64,000 nt of DNA from Xanthostigma xanthostigma (GCA_963575645.1 OY754467.1:31803108-31867107); one strand, 5' to 3'. Positions 11,524-23,150 are shown, counted from the stretch's first letter. Made by a program: numbers and translations. Notes: generated from the sequence alone by a model not told the origin.

Positions 11524-11827
11524 CCTGCCTACTCCCTTAGAGGACATAATTTTTCGGTTCTGTGGCGTAGCGAACTTGAACGCATGTCCAAACGATCTTT
11601 TTTGCGTGACATGAAGGATTTATTTCGTATCGATTGCACATGCCCCATAAAAGGTTCATACAAGATGTCGGACATTCTAATATTCTTTTCTCACTCTAAT
11701 ATCATCGGCTATCTCTAGATTTTAGATATACATATTCGTACATCTGTGCTTTAGATCAAAAATAGTCAGTTTGATCAAAAAGTAAGATTGTAATTAAAAA
11801 ACGTGAAAATATTTAGTAATCAGTTAC

Positions 11828-12057
11828 CCTCGGTTTTGTTGCTTCAATAAAGGAACAGTTGCTGCTGAAGATAATTTATTTCCGACAATCGGAGGAGGCA
11901 CCGATGGAGTGACACTGGCAACAGTAAAGCTAGGCGGTTCATCTTCGTCATCGTCAACTTCATGCTCTTCTTTTATTGTAACCGGAAGTAACAAACTGGA
12001 TGATTTCGGTTGACTTGCGCAATCCGCGTCGTTTGGAGATGTTATCGAATTCCGCAT
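11828..12057 (-). CDS. Candidate first coding exon of an unrecognised acidic, Pro/Ser-rich protein
   Basis: An ATG at 12057 opens 76 codons and two bases before a good donor (CGAGG/GTAACT). The translation starts MRNSITSPNDADCASQPKSS, has an EEHEVDDDEDEPP acidic run, then Ser/Thr/Val/Pro-rich sequence ending LLKQQNRG. GC content and codon use differ sharply from the AT-rich surroundings, and the composition suggests a disordered region of a nuclear protein, as in transcription regulators. I do not recognise the family. A following exon would lie below 11828, where none is apparent, so the next one may be outside the window. It could be a chance open frame or a retrocopy fragment. Confidence 0.5.
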
Positions 12058-12323
12058 TTTTGGGTCTTGATTTTGGTGGCGTTATTAAACAACGTCATAA
12101 TTCATTCTGTTTATTTTTTTGTGTAAGTCAACATTTACTGTACAAAAATAGACTTTCTGTTAATTAATTACATTAACAGAATAACCACAAGCCTGGAAAA
12201 CCTAGAAAAGTTGTGGAATCAAAAAAATCGTGATCGTGGTCAAGGAAAATATAAAAATATTTAATGTATAAAATAGACTCAAGAACATAACATATTTTCA
12301 TATGTATTAAGTTTTCAATTTTT

Positions 12324-13062
12324 AGGGTTCCGTACCCTAAAGGTACCCAACGGGACCCTATTACTAAGCCTCCGCTGTCCGTCCGTCTGTCTGTCAGCGG
12401 GATAATCTCATGAACCGTTATAGGTAGAGAGTTGAAATTTTCAGAGTGTGTATTTCTTTACAATACACGATACATTCTATACTACATATTGTTGCGCGCC
12501 CCATGTTGGGATGCCTATGCTTTCTGTCGAATGCTCTAGATTCTTAGAAGACAACAACAATGAACGCAGGTACAAAGGTTTTTGTGGCGGCCGTATGCCA
12601 AATCCCAAACTAGTAACAACAATAAATGCATGTAGAGAAGGGACCAGAAGATTCTGTGAAACGCTGGAAAACCTACCAAGCGCCTATAAATACGACGAGC
12701 TCGGTGACTCGGGGAGTCAGATTTCGTGTGTGAGTGAGTTCTTAGGGCAAACGTACAGTGAGTTACAGCTGATAGTGTGACATAAATTGTTCAGTCGTTG
12801 CATTAATACCGAGACAACTGTAAAGATATAGCCACGATATACAGTACAGTTTGGGTAGTTCGTCTGAACTCATTGCAATTATACACTTAGTTGGTAAACT
12901 GACCGCGACCTAATTCGATGTATGGGGACAAGTTTTCCAACGGCAAAGCGAGAAAAATGTCTGAGACTTGATTCCCGTGATGGACGAACTATTTACATAC
13001 CTACAAGTTTGTACGGAACCCTCTGGGCGCGAGTCCGACTCGCACTGGGCCGGTTTTTTTAT
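12324..13062 (+). repeat. TTAGGGTTCCGTACC / GAGTCCGACTCGCAC repeat
   Basis: Starts TTTTTAGGGTTCCGTACCCT, contains the CTGTCCGTCCGTCTGTCTGT run and ends GTACGGAACCCTCTGGGCGC, GAGTCCGACTCGCACTGGGC, then a T run. I know this start and end as very common in lepidopteran genomes. It is longer than usual because other sequence, including the possible LTR at 12490, interrupts it. Confidence 0.72.
12490..12900 (+). mobile_element. Possible solo LTR-type fossil
   Basis: The segment opens TGTTGCGCGCCCCATGTTGG, a start often seen in insect LTR elements, and has a TATAAATA box near 12685. It interrupts the surrounding repeat. The right edge and target duplication could not be fixed, and no gag or pol sequence follows. 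It is broken and non-coding; the open frame inside is not treated as a gene. Family and age unresolved. Confidence 0.35.
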
Positions 13063-14119
13063 AAAAACATCTTGACCATGTATAAAGAACATATTTTTAA
13101 AAATGTTTTCTTTTTATATTATTTGGAAATTGAATGTTAATTTCTCATTTTTTAATGACTTAAGTATAGCTAAGTATATAATAATGTTCTTTTTAAATTT
13201 TAGTGTCGCGGCTAATGTTTTTTTACAAACGAAACTAGTCGAGATATTATATCATATATTTGATTTTGAGTCTGTTTTATAACTTAAATATTTATCTTAA
13301 CACATATCTTTCGTGTCATGGAAAGTACCCAACCGAAAATATTATCTAATATTTCCGATGCAAATATACAATACTAGTAGATACCAGGGACAATATCGAC
13401 GTGCAAGAATTTAAAATATTATAGTTTTTCACATATAATATTGAAATCGACATATTTTTTAACACCCCCCCTTCCTGTTTCTGTCACCGGTCAGAAAATG
13501 TAACATTCGACTCCGATAGGAATTGTTCTGTGTTTTATACTGAAAGCGTGCAAAGTTTTAGTTTTCTAGATGCACGGGAGCTCTCTGGAGAGTCCGGAAA
13601 GACAGACAGACAATGCATGAAATTTTCTGACATTAAGAATAATATCGTTATAAAAATTTTAAACAAGAAAAACAAACTGCTTGACATTTATAAGGGAGAG
13701 AACTGTATTAGGCTGGTGCGAGATTTATTGCCTGCAATATCTGTGACAGACATAGTGCAGGCGAATAGTTCCAATACAGAGAATCTCTGAAATGGAACCA
13801 TTCAATAGTGGATAAAGAATATTGTGGGAATGCATTTACTTCAATGGGAGGCAGCAAACCATTCTTCAGGCTTTCGTCATACTCATTCACGACCATCTGA
13901 TAATTTTAGGGGTTATCCTGATTTCACCAGAAAACAAAGCAAGCTTCCCGTTCAATTACCCCCAAACCCGAGTGATATATATAGTTAATTTTTACAGGAA
14001 CTGTATTTGGGACATAGGGAATTAAACATATAAAATTAAACATTTACAAATATCGCCTTTCCTGTATATTTAAGAGCTGAATGGTAAAGAAATAATTCAT
14101 TCAAAATTTTAAAATTTAG
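13063..14119. other. No supported gene
   Basis: Small open frames at 13530-13896 on both strands show no family. AT-rich otherwise. Confidence 0.45.
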
Positions 14120-14600
14120 TCAGAATGAAAAACCGGAACTTGCCTGTCTGTCAAGATCCTTTTTCTCAAGAACAATTACTAGAGGTTTCAAGTTGAAATT
14201 CACACTACAACCCCACTATCCTATAAGAAATTAAAACTTCTACTTCAGTGAATAAAAAGTTTAAGATTAAAAAAAATGTTTGATAGTGACTAACTCGTCA
14301 AAATCTATAAGGTACTTCTCGTTGACCTGTAATCTTGAAATTTGGTACAAGTGATAGACAAATCCGAATATCATTAATTTTTAATTATTTCATGAACTTA
14401 TCACGCAACAAACTTATTTTTTATGGTTCTGACAAGATTCTTTTTTTCAGAAACGTATAAAATTAATATCCAAAGAGATTGTGGATTATAGACTAAACAG
14501 CTGAAATCACCCGCGGGAATTATTATCAAATAATAAGATCTATAACCCGATAGTTCTGTAAAAAAATCAAACTTCTAACTCACAATATAAAAATGCGCCC
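14120..14600 (+). repeat. GTTGACCTGTAATCTTGAAATTTGG repeat
   Basis: GCCTGTCTGTCAAGATCCTT, AAGGTACTTCTCGTTGACCT and GTAATCTTGAAATTTGGTAC are phrases I associate with a dispersed repeat of moth genomes. No second copy was found here, so this rests on recall. Confidence 0.4.
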
Positions 14601-14724
14601 TTTAACTACATAATCAATTTTTGTAATAGATGCATCATTGAAAGTGTCGGAACTAGGCGAAAGTGGCGTCATACTACTTACTTATGCGATGACTGTAAAC
14701 TACGGAGTGTCCCATTTTAAAGGA

Positions 14725-15541
14725 ACACCTTGAATAAATTTTACAGTTTTCATTATATGGAAAAATTTCCCGAATAAAAGTTGTTTGGTTTGGAGGGGGA
14801 CATCGTATAAAGACAAATACCACCCCCTACTCTCATCCTCTACGCAGGGATGAGGGTGAATTTGACTTTTTTAATAGGAATACCTATTTTTTATCATAAA
14901 TTAAGATTTTTTTAGAAAAAATATGCAACATTTGTCTGAAACATTTTTTTACCCGATGCCCCCCTCAACCCTTTAAATGCATGTCAAAAATCGGTTTCCC
15001 GAAACTTCATTAAATGTTTATATCTAAACAACGACGTTGCGCAAAAAATTATGAGAAGTAAATGTTGTTTGATTTGGGAACAATCATTGATTAAACATAT
15101 AAAAAAACACCGCCCCCTGCGCGGGAGTGGGGGTGACTGAATTTTTTAATGATTAAAGGGGGCGGTGGTTTTTTTATGTTTAATCAATGACTGTTCCCAA
15201 AACAAACAACACTTACCTCCCATATTTTTTTGCGCAACGTCGTTGTTTAGATATAAACATTTAATGGAGTTTCGGGAAACCGATTTTCGACATGCATTTT
15301 ACGGGTTGAGGGAGGCAGCGGGTAAAAAAATGTTTCAGACAAATGTTGCATATTTTTTCTAGAAAAATCTTAATTTATGATAAAATTCCTATTAAAAAAG
15401 TCTAAGTCACCCTCATCCCTGCGTAGAGGATGAGAGTAGGGGGTGGTATTTGTCTCTATACGATGTCCTCCTCCAAACCAAACAACTTTTATTCGGAACA
15501 TTTTTCCATATAATGAAAACTGTAAAAGTTATTCAAGGTGT
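14725..15541. mobile_element. Long palindrome, about 400-bp arms
   Basis: The sequence from ACACCTTGAATAA at 14725 is mirrored to 15541, with the centre near 15125-15150 (GTTTTTTTATA against TATAAAAAAAC around GGGGGTGAC). Landmarks repeated in both arms are CTACGCAGGGATGAGGGTGA, CAACATTTGTCTGAAACATT, GAAACTTCATTAAATGTTTA and AACGACGTTGCGCAAAAAA. A diverged relative lies at 18285-18725. Non-coding; open frames here are shadows. Confidence 0.88.
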
Positions 15542-16166
15542 GAGTTCTACTAGCACTTGATCGCTTTTTTCTGGTTAATTTTACTTGAAATGTGAAAACA
15601 CAAAACAAAAAACGTGGAGTGTAAAAAATACCTCAGATTTCAATATAATCTTCCTTCGAAGAAATAAAAAAATATTTTTTTTATTATTTTGAAACTAAAG
15701 GGCTGTGTAATTTTAAAATTTAATACGGCCGTATTTTAAAATTCGGGACAAACTGTTTCTTAGCAATTTTAGCTCTAAAATATACAGGAAGCCGTTAATA
15801 AGGAATATTTTGGACTTCCATGATAGTTTTCTAATCCTACATAGGTATATCGCGCTCATACTGAGAGAGGAGCTTACGCCCGATAATTTCGCCAGACATG
15901 TAAACGGAGGAAATTGGCTGGATATCCAAAGCACTATCACAAGAATTATGAAAGAAAAAGAGAAGTACTTTTAACTGAGAGCTGCCGCCCATATTGACAA
16001 TATGCTAGGCAATACCGTGATGGGGTACACGACGAAGATCGAAGAGGGATTTTAGTGGGTATACTTCATTGGGAATCCCACACTACCATTCATTTCTTTT
16101 TTGTTTGGTGCCTATAAAAGGTTTCCCCTGCTGTGGCAAAAAAAAAACATATATCCCAAATTTTAA
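15542..16166. other. No gene seen
   Basis: 15713-15940 is open on the minus strand (75 codons), but I recognise nothing, and the plus strand is equally unremarkable. Confidence 0.4.
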
Positions 16167-16576
16167 GGCCGCTGCACAGGAAGCTGGTTTTGCCGCTGGA
16201 ACCACTGCTGGGACTTGCGCTTGGTGCGAGGATAGAAACGTCGTCACGGTTACAAAATGGATTTTAGAATTAGAACCAATACTATTTTTCGTGCTTGTTT
16301 CGAGCAAGAACCAATCAGAAAACAGTATCATGTCACGTGGGCGACATGAGCAAACGCCCACAAATAAACATGGCGCGATAGTGTGTGTTCTATTCAGAAA
16401 CAATAAGCGTTCAGCTGTCACCAAACCCATCTATAAAGCCCAACTTCAAAAGACGTATCGTGCAAAACGAACAGATAACGCCACATCACGAAACCCAGAG
16501 CCACAGAACGTTTGAAACCTAGCAGCAAAATCTAGCAAAGAATCTAGCGGCAAAACAAGCCTCGTGTGGAGCAACC
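16167..16576. mobile_element. GGCCGCTGCACA element, copy 1
   Basis: The left end GGCCGCTGCACAGGAAGCTG and TTTTGCCGCTGG are mirrored by CTAGCGGCAAAACAAGCCTC and GTGTGGAGCAACC. About 410 bp with a GC-rich interior (CAAACGCCCACAAATAAACA). The long open frames in both directions come from this composition and show no protein family. Confidence 0.65.
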
Positions 16577-16635
16577 TTTTGATGACTGCAGATTTATTTT
16601 AGATGCTGTTTCTCAAATTAATTCTATACTAATAA

Positions 16636-16980
16636 GGCCGCTGCACACGAGGCTAAAAACACTGCTTGGACTTCTGCTGGCCGATAGGCTGGGTACGAAG
16701 TTGAAAATAACGTCACTGCGGGGCTATTTTTCTTGCTAGGTATGAACAAGAACAAATCAGGAACAAACGCCCACAAACCAATATGACGTCATTCTGCTCA
16801 GAGTCAGACAACATATGGGTTTTGCTCTGTGTTTAAATGCGCGCACCAGATCTATCCCCAAAACAAGCTTGAAAAGACGTCTCGTGTGAAGCGAGCACAT
16901 AAAGTCAAATAAAAAAAAAACAGCGCCAGAAAACAAGTAGTCAAATCTAGCGGCAAATCCAGCCTCGTGTGCAGCGGCTT
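16636..16980. mobile_element. GGCCGCTGCACA element, copy 2
   Basis: Perfect outer repeats GGCCGCTGCACACGAGGCT and AGCCTCGTGTGCAGCGGC. It shares CAAACGCCCACAAACCAATA and AAAAGACGTCTCGTGTGAAG with copy 1 only 60 bp away, in the same orientation. Two insertions of one family, or a local duplication. Superfamily unresolved; no clear TSD. Confidence 0.78.
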
Positions 16981-17709
16981 TTACATAATATAAGCATACA
17001 CACATTTTTCATTTTTATGAACTATCCTGAAAAGAGTGCAAATATTGTATCACAAAATTGTATTTACCAATTTTAATAAACTTTCACATATTTATTACGC
17101 TTCATAAATTTGTTATGTCAACATTAAAACGAACCTATAACTAAATTGTAACTGTTTTTTTTTACAAACGTCAAAACATAGTAAACAATATTAATGAGTT
17201 CAAACATAATAATGACAATAATAACCAACTGTCTAAAAATTAAAATAACAAAACTGCAGCCACCGTAAATTCAATTACGGAAAATAATAATAAAGGTACC
17301 TCCACAGTTATTTTTGTGGCCGCGTAAGTCAAAATTTATAAATGATAATATTAAATCACCTATTTCAGGGGTGGCGAACCCCTACATGCCATTTTTTTTT
17401 TAAATGTTTAATGTATTTAATTTAGTTGTCAAAAAAAAGAATTAAACATAGATAAAAATAATAATTTAGATAATACATTGAGCGCCATGAAACTTTTACG
17501 TATTTGTTATTGGGGAATATTTAAATGAACATCAAAATCACCACCGATGCACACCAAATTAGTAGCTACATACACTAAAATGGACACATCGGCACCGTCA
17601 AAAGCACGTGAAAATAGAGGCTGGACACACCAAAACGGTGGTTTGCACACCAAATCTTGAAAACATCATACTCGACGACAATATCTAATATATATATATA
17701 TTTATTTTT
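16981..17709. other. No gene seen
   Basis: AT-rich. One hAT-like end, CAGGGGTGGCGAACC, is at 17367 without a partner. A TATATATATATA run is at 17690. Confidence 0.45.
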
Positions 17710-17862
17710 GAACGATAAAAGGGTATGAAAATTGTTTCACAGTGAAACAGAAAAGGGGAATTTTAAAAAACAATTCCGGGCTGAACGATAAGGCGTATGC
17801 GAATAATGTTTCGCAGTGAAACGGGAAGGGGGAAAGGGGGAGTTTTTAAAAAAACAATATTA
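17710..17862. repeat. 73-bp tandem repeat, 2 diverged units
   Basis: GAACGATAAAAGGGTATGAA and GAACGATAAGGCGTATGCGA start the units. Both continue TTTCRCAGTGAAACRGRAAG and end in TTTTTAAAAAAACAAT. Confidence 0.75.
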
Positions 17863-18284
17863 ATGTTTTGAAATATTATTTATGGTGTTACCAGTATCAA
17901 TTTTAGTGTGGGTTGTACCAAATTTAGTGTGAGGTTAAATACCAGCCTTTGTTATTTGGTGATAGTCAATAGTATTCGGCGTCTAGCATATTTTTACCCG
18001 ACTGCGGCGAAGCAAATGAAGGCTTATGTGTTTGACCGGTATGTATATATGTTCATCTGTTCCATCATAACTTCTAAACTACTTATCATAATTTGACAAA
18101 TCAGGTATCGTTGGAAGCGTTTTGATCGTCCGCTGGTTATAGGCTAGGTGACGTAACATTAAATTAAATATGGCGCCCTCTAGAGGAAATAAAATAAAGA
18201 ACTAAAAAAAAAATATTGTTTAATGATGCTATTGGGTATCAAATGAAAGGGCTTAATTAGTACATTTCAAAAATATATACAGGC

Positions 18285-18725
18285 TGATCCCTTTTAATCT
18301 GTATGGAAAATTATTAAGACAGAGCAACATTTTCGGAAAAAAAGTTTGAGGCAAAAATTGTTTTCCCCAACCCCTACGCAGAAATGAGGGTTAATGAGGG
18401 TTAATAGGAATACTTATTTTTTATCACAAATTATAATTTTTCAAGAAAAACAAGCAACAATTGTCTGAAACATTTTTTTATCCAATGCCTCCCTCAGCCC
18501 CTAAAATGCATATCAAAAATCGGATTCCTGAAACTCCATTAATTTTTTATGCCTAAACAACAAGCTTGCGCTGAAAATTACGAAAGGTAAAAGTAGTTTG
18601 GTTTGGGAAGGGTCATCGATTAAACCTGCGCAGGGTTTGGGGATGGGGGGTGGTCTTTGTCTCCAAATGATGCCCTCTTCAAACTCAACAACTTTTATCT
18701 GAATTTTTTTTCGAAAATGTCTCAA
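18285..18725. mobile_element. Diverged relative of the 14725 palindrome
   Basis: Shares CAATTGTCTGAAACATTTTT, GCATATCAAAAATCGGATTC and AACTCCATTAATTTTTTATG with the left arm, but folds back only at its outer parts (CCTACGCAGAAATGAGG, then GGTTTGGGGATGGGGGGTGG with TTGTCTC). A shorter family member of about 440 bp. Confidence 0.65.
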
Positions 18726-18790
18726 TAATTTCCCCTATAGATTAAAATGAATAATTCTGTATATCGTTAGCGGTTGCGATAACCCCAAAA

Positions 18791-19089
18791 TAATAATTCA
18801 AATAAAAGTTCAAAAACTAAAACCCGACTATTGAAAACTATGAAACAAGAAAATATTCTCATCTGAGGATATCCGTTCCACCTACCTTAAGAAAACAATA
18901 CATTTTAACAATAGTAAGTGATCATAAGCTTTAAGGTAAAGTGCATCACGCTATACATTTATAGAGGGTGCCATTTAACCATATATATGAGGGACATACG
19001 ACCACGGCTACCCTCAGATAAGAATATTTTCTTGATTCATACTTTTAAGTAGTCGGGTTTTAGTTTTTGAACTTAATTTTTATTAATTA
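18791..19089. mobile_element. AAAACCCGAC MITE, about 80-bp inverted repeats
   Basis: AAGTTCAAAAACTAAAACCC with GACTATTGAAAACTATG and AAATATTCTCATCTGAGG, mirrored at the right by CCTCAGATAAGAATATTTTC and GTCGGGTTTTAGTTTTTGAA. About 300 bp, adjacent to the LINE's 3' tail. Non-coding. Confidence 0.8.
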
Positions 19090-19110
19090 TTTCGATTTTG
19101 CACCTCAATC

Positions 19111-19111
<1 letters not shown>

Positions 19112-19143
<32 letters not shown>
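19112..19143. repeat. AAT microsatellite (LINE 3' tail)
   Basis: About eleven AAT units sit at the 3' end of the minus-strand LINE. It is best read as the LINE's tail, possibly lengthened by slippage. Confidence 0.85.
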
Positions 19144-19144
<1 letters not shown>

Positions 19145-19973
19145 TTTCTCTTTATTTGTTACATCTAGAGATAACAAATAGTGTCAAAGTCAAATATTAA
19201 GTGGGATTTCCAAAGAATTCATCGACACAGTAAAACGCCTGTTCAATTAAATAGACCTTTAGGGAACTTTTAAATTTATTATAACTTCCAATCTGTCGTA
19301 TATCAGAAGGTAAGTTATTATATATCCTTTGACACAATGTCTAGGCCCCTTACTGCCTAATGTAGTACTGAAAGACTGAATGTAAATATTTTCAGTTTGC
19401 CTGGTATTATATTATGAATGTACAGTAGAGGTCAAAGTAAATAAAGAGATATTCTTTTTGACAAATAATGCGCTCTGCAAAATAAAAAGCGATGGTAGAG
19501 TCAAAATTCTATAGAACTTGAAAAGCCCTCTACAATGCGCCAACCGCTTAACCCCACTCAGAATCCTTACAACCCTTTTTTGCAACCTAAAAACTCGTAT
19601 TGCTGACGTCGAGTTTCCCCAAAATATGATGCCGTAATTTAGTTTGGATTGGAAATTTCCAAAGTACGCCTGCATAATAACATCAATACTTACATATGTC
19701 TTGAGCTTCTTAATTAAATAGCACATTTTAGTGAGTTGGGAAATTATGTTTTCTATATGTACCGACCAATCCAAATTCATTGAAATATGTAAGCCTAAGA
19801 ATTTGCATGTTTTACTCATCGGCGTAGAGGTGTTCTGTGCGCGAATTAATAAGCTGCAGTTATTTAGATTTGAGCGAGAGTTGCAAAACTGAACAGCAGA
19901 AGTTTTGTTCTCATTGAGGACGAGTCCATTACTGGAGCACCAATTTGTCATTTGAGTAATGCCGGAGCGCGCT

Positions 19974-20365
19974 AAAGGACCCCGCACGGAACATACGGGA
20001 ATCGGCCCTCGGTTAAAATCTTCCATACTCGGGGATATTATCCAAAAATCAACGCTGATCAAAAGTCTCCATGGGCACGAAGTCCGGAAATGCGATAACG
20101 GGGAGTTATTTTTATTGCAATTGTATATACTGTATATGATATATCTATGTGATGTAGATATGTCTATAATAGACTATCACAAGGAGACGGGTGCATTTGC
20201 TCATTTTCCCTATTTTGATTGCAATAAAAGTAACTCCCCGGGATCGCATTTCCGGACTTCGTGCCCATGGAGACTTTTGATCAGCGTCGATTTTTGGATA
20301 ATATCCCCGAGTATGGAAGATTTTAACCGAGGGCCGATTCCCATATGTTCCGTGCGGGGTCCTTT
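19974..20365. mobile_element. Foldback MITE inserted in the LINE RT domain
   Basis: 392 bp with arms of about 150 bp (19974-20125 and 20215-20365). Each end reads AAAGGACCCCGCACGGAACA inward, and a loop of about 90 bp lies between. Flanking LINE sequence gives only a CT on each side, so any target duplication is at most 2 bp. Keeping both dinucleotides restores the LINE frame across the junction (E-M-R-A-R-S-G-I-T). No ORF belongs to it. Transposase family unknown. Confidence 0.85.
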
Positions 20366-20868
20366 CTCATCTCTACGACGTTCCCAGTATTTAAAAAGTG
20401 GCACGTATCATCAGCGTACAAACCTACATACCCCTCGGTGATGCTAGTTAGCAGGTCATTGTTATACAAAACAAACAAAATAGGCCCTAACATGGAACCC
20501 TGGGGCACCCCATAACAGTTGGAAATGGAATGAGATCTAACATTCTGTAAGACATTGTCCTTCATATGATTTAAGGAAACAAATTGTGACCTGCCTTCTA
20601 AATAGGATTTTAGCCAGTCGTTAGCCACTCCTCGTACGCCCATTCTTTCTAATTTAAATAATAATCGATCATGTGGCACACAATCAAAGGCCTTTGTTAG
20701 GTCGTAAAACAAACAGACGGATACTTTATTCTCATCGACAGCTTTATAAATATTGTCAAGCAACGCAAAAATAGCTGTATCAGTAGAATGCTGTTCTCGA
20801 AAGCCGTGTTGGTTGTTATGTAATAATTTATTTATTTCTATAAATTGTCGTAACCTATTGACATACAA
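20366..20868 (-). pseudogene. Reverse transcriptase core of the LINE
   Basis: Palm and fingers of a non-LTR reverse transcriptase that would make DNA from the element's own RNA at the target site. Visible in order: LLHNNQHGFREQHSTDTAIF, FYDLTKAFDCVPHDRLLFKL with the first catalytic Asp, CYGVPQGSMLGPILFVLYNN and GLYADDTCHF with the catalytic Asp pair. The frame is cut right after by the foldback at 20365. The upstream RT half is in another frame from 20882. Confidence 0.88.
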
Positions 20869-21600
20869 AAATTCTATTATCCTAGAAAATACCGACAGGT
20901 CGATAATTATTTATTTCTAGTGTAGATCCCTTTTTGTGTATTGGTACAATCTTAGACACTTTCAAAATTTCTGGGAAAGTCCCATTCTGGAATGATTCGT
21001 TAATAATAGAAACCAAGACCGAAGCAATTTTATGACTACAATGTTTTAACAAATTATAAGGTATATTATCGGGACCACTAGATTTTTTACGTCCCACATA
21101 TGAGATGGCATGTTCAACTTCACATAAATTAGTTGGATACAAATAAATTGTTTTTTCATTTATGGGAATTTCCTTTATATTGGATTCATCACATTTTAAA
21201 TCCCTGCACAGTCTAAGAATTTCATTAACAAAAAAATTGTTAAAACTATCAGAAACTTCAACTGGCTGATTATAAATGACTCCGTTTACATTTAAATGTA
21301 CATTTTTAATATTTGTGGGCGATTTATATTTATAATCTGCCAAACTACTTGAGATATTTAAGAAAAATTTTGTACCACCCCATTTTAGTAGGGAAGTGCG
21401 ATTGTTTTTGGACGAAACTTTTCCAAATAGATGGATTCGTCGAAATGGTCCAGTCTCTCCGTAACTGATCAGCATATCCCCTAATTCATATTTTCATAAA
21501 CATGAGCCATTGTTGTATCGATAGTGTTAATAAAATTACGAAGAAAAACTTGACAATCGAGATCAAAAACAAAATTTTCCAGCAATCTTTGATCAAAGGT

Positions 21601-22884
21601 TCAATAGTTAGACTTTTCAAATTAAAACAGCATTTAATTTTAAGTGCGCATTAAAACGGTTTTTATTTTTTTACTCGAACAGGGTGCGCCGTACCACAAA
21701 ATAATAGAAGAGCTTTTCTTTTTATAATTAAACAAGAAATTCAATAACAATTATTATTTTTAGAAAAATCAGTGGCTTGCCATTTTTTTCTTAAAAACAT
21801 TAAACAACTTTTTTCTATGCGCGCCACTGATCAACACAAAAATATTTTATTTATTGAAGAATTTCCCTCCCACGTAACTATTGACAGTTTCAAAATTTTT
21901 CTTAAATATCTCAAGTAGTTTGACAGTTATAAATAAATTTTAATTTTTTAAATAAAACTTTGACACCCTATATCTTCCTTGACGTTGATATTTCGAAAAA
22001 GCGTCAAAGGAAAAAAAATCTTATTTGTTGAAGCCCTATTCGCTGGTGAAAGGATAACGTCAACTTTGGAATCATCCTGTATAAAATTAGGAGACATTTG
22101 TATAAGCGTAGAGTTTTCCCGGCACTGCCTACCTCGCAAAGGTACCTTACCCAACCTCCTTAAGACTAGACTACAAGAGAAATTAAACATATTTACATAA
22201 TTTGAACTAAAAATGGGTATTCTCATAAATTAATCATTCATTTTTTATAGCGTCAAATATACTGTTACCATAGTAGAGCTTTCAGGTGGGAACTAAAAAG
22301 AGATAGATAATAAAATTCGGGTGTATTACACAACCCGAATACGCATTTAAAAAGGGTAAGCCTATTATGGGCCTTTTGTAAACAGTGTCTAGACGTGCCT
22401 TACAATCAAATTGCATGGAACAAAAAGCTGTCAACCGTGTATAAAAAATGTGAATAGCGAAAGAAAATATCACTGTAATTAAATTACAAAGGCGAACTGG
22501 TTTATCGGGATATATTTCAACGAGCGGTTGTCGCGTTTTAAAAATGCTCCACCTCATTCATAATGATTGACCTCTTTTATTTTATAATTACAAAAACTGT
22601 CGCTTGTGGTTAAATATACCAAAAATTAATGATTGAATAACAAAAAATGAAATAAAAGATGGAAGTGTATATTGCAGGTTTATCTGAATATTATTTGACC
22701 AAAAATAAATCTTTCAGAAATTAAATTTAATCAGAATATCCCTTACGACACTGATGCTTGGCTAAAGAAAACGTAGAAAATTTGATTTGACAATGACTAT
22801 AAATTGTGACCACATATGAAAAGCATATAAATTTCGAATCAATCTTCCTAAAAATATATCTATAGATTGATTAAAATGATATTT
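21601..22884. other. No gene; repeat-like fragments
   Basis: ACAGGGTGCGCCGTACCAC (21683) and GAATCATCCTGTATA (22069) look like worn mariner-type ends about 390 bp apart. Open frames at 21948-22557 show no protein family. Confidence 0.4.
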
Positions 22885-23150
22885 TACCATTCCAACCCAC
22901 AAGTGAGGAAATACCACTACTAGTTTAGGTCAAAAATCACTTTTCAAAATTTTACAATATTTTTTCGTTTTGAGGTCTTTGAACCTAAAAAACACATTTT
23001 TGGAAAAACTCAGTGCGTCTATTAGTCTGTCTGTGAGCACGATACAGGTCAAACGGATGAACGGATTGAAATCAAATTTTGGAAGGATGTTTGGAAGTTA
23101 GAAATTTGAAGTTGGAATGGTTCCGTCGCCCAATTGGCTGGATTTTTTTA
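22885..23150 (+). repeat. ACTAGTTTAGGTCAAAA repeat, copy 2
   Basis: Reads ATTCCAACCCACAAGTGAGG, TGTCTGTGAGCACGATACAG, GGATTGAAATCAAATTTTGG and GGTTCCGTCGCCCAATTGGC. Same order as 35745-36335. Non-coding dispersed repeat. Confidence 0.68.

Larger units (their letters stand above)
19112..21600 (-). mobile_element. CR1/Jockey-type LINE, 5'-truncated and broken
   Basis: A non-LTR retrotransposon reading right to left. 21600-21480 encodes a pre-RT segment (FLRNFINTIDTTMAHVYENM). 21475-20882 holds early RT blocks (SSGPDNIPYNLLK, KIVPIHKKGS, NNYRPV). 20868-20365 holds the RT core: HGFREQHSTDTAIFALLDNI, DLTKAFDCVPHDRL, YGVPQGSMLGPILF and the catalytic YADD. 19973-19412 is the thumb and C-terminus (WCSSNGLVLNENKT, RLQKRVVRI). 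The endonuclease is missing, so the copy is 5'-truncated. The frame breaks near 20870-20882, and an internal stop lies near 21480. A 392-bp foldback interrupts it at 19974-20365. The 3' end is an AAT-type repeat at 19112-19143, consistent with CR1/Jockey tails. Not mobile. Confidence 0.9.

Noticed and set aside
12448-12780. 110-codon open frame with Cys residues, small-secreted-protein look
   Set aside because: It lies across the LTR-like fossil and its host repeat, and shows no family signature.
16069-16515. 148-codon plus-strand open frame, with a 115-codon frame on the minus strand
   Set aside because: Both lie in a repeat-type element with inverted ends, no domain is recognisable, and two overlapping long frames point to base composition.
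17367-17640. hAT-like end CAGGGGTGGCGAACC
   Set aside because: No inverted partner or 8-bp duplication was found.
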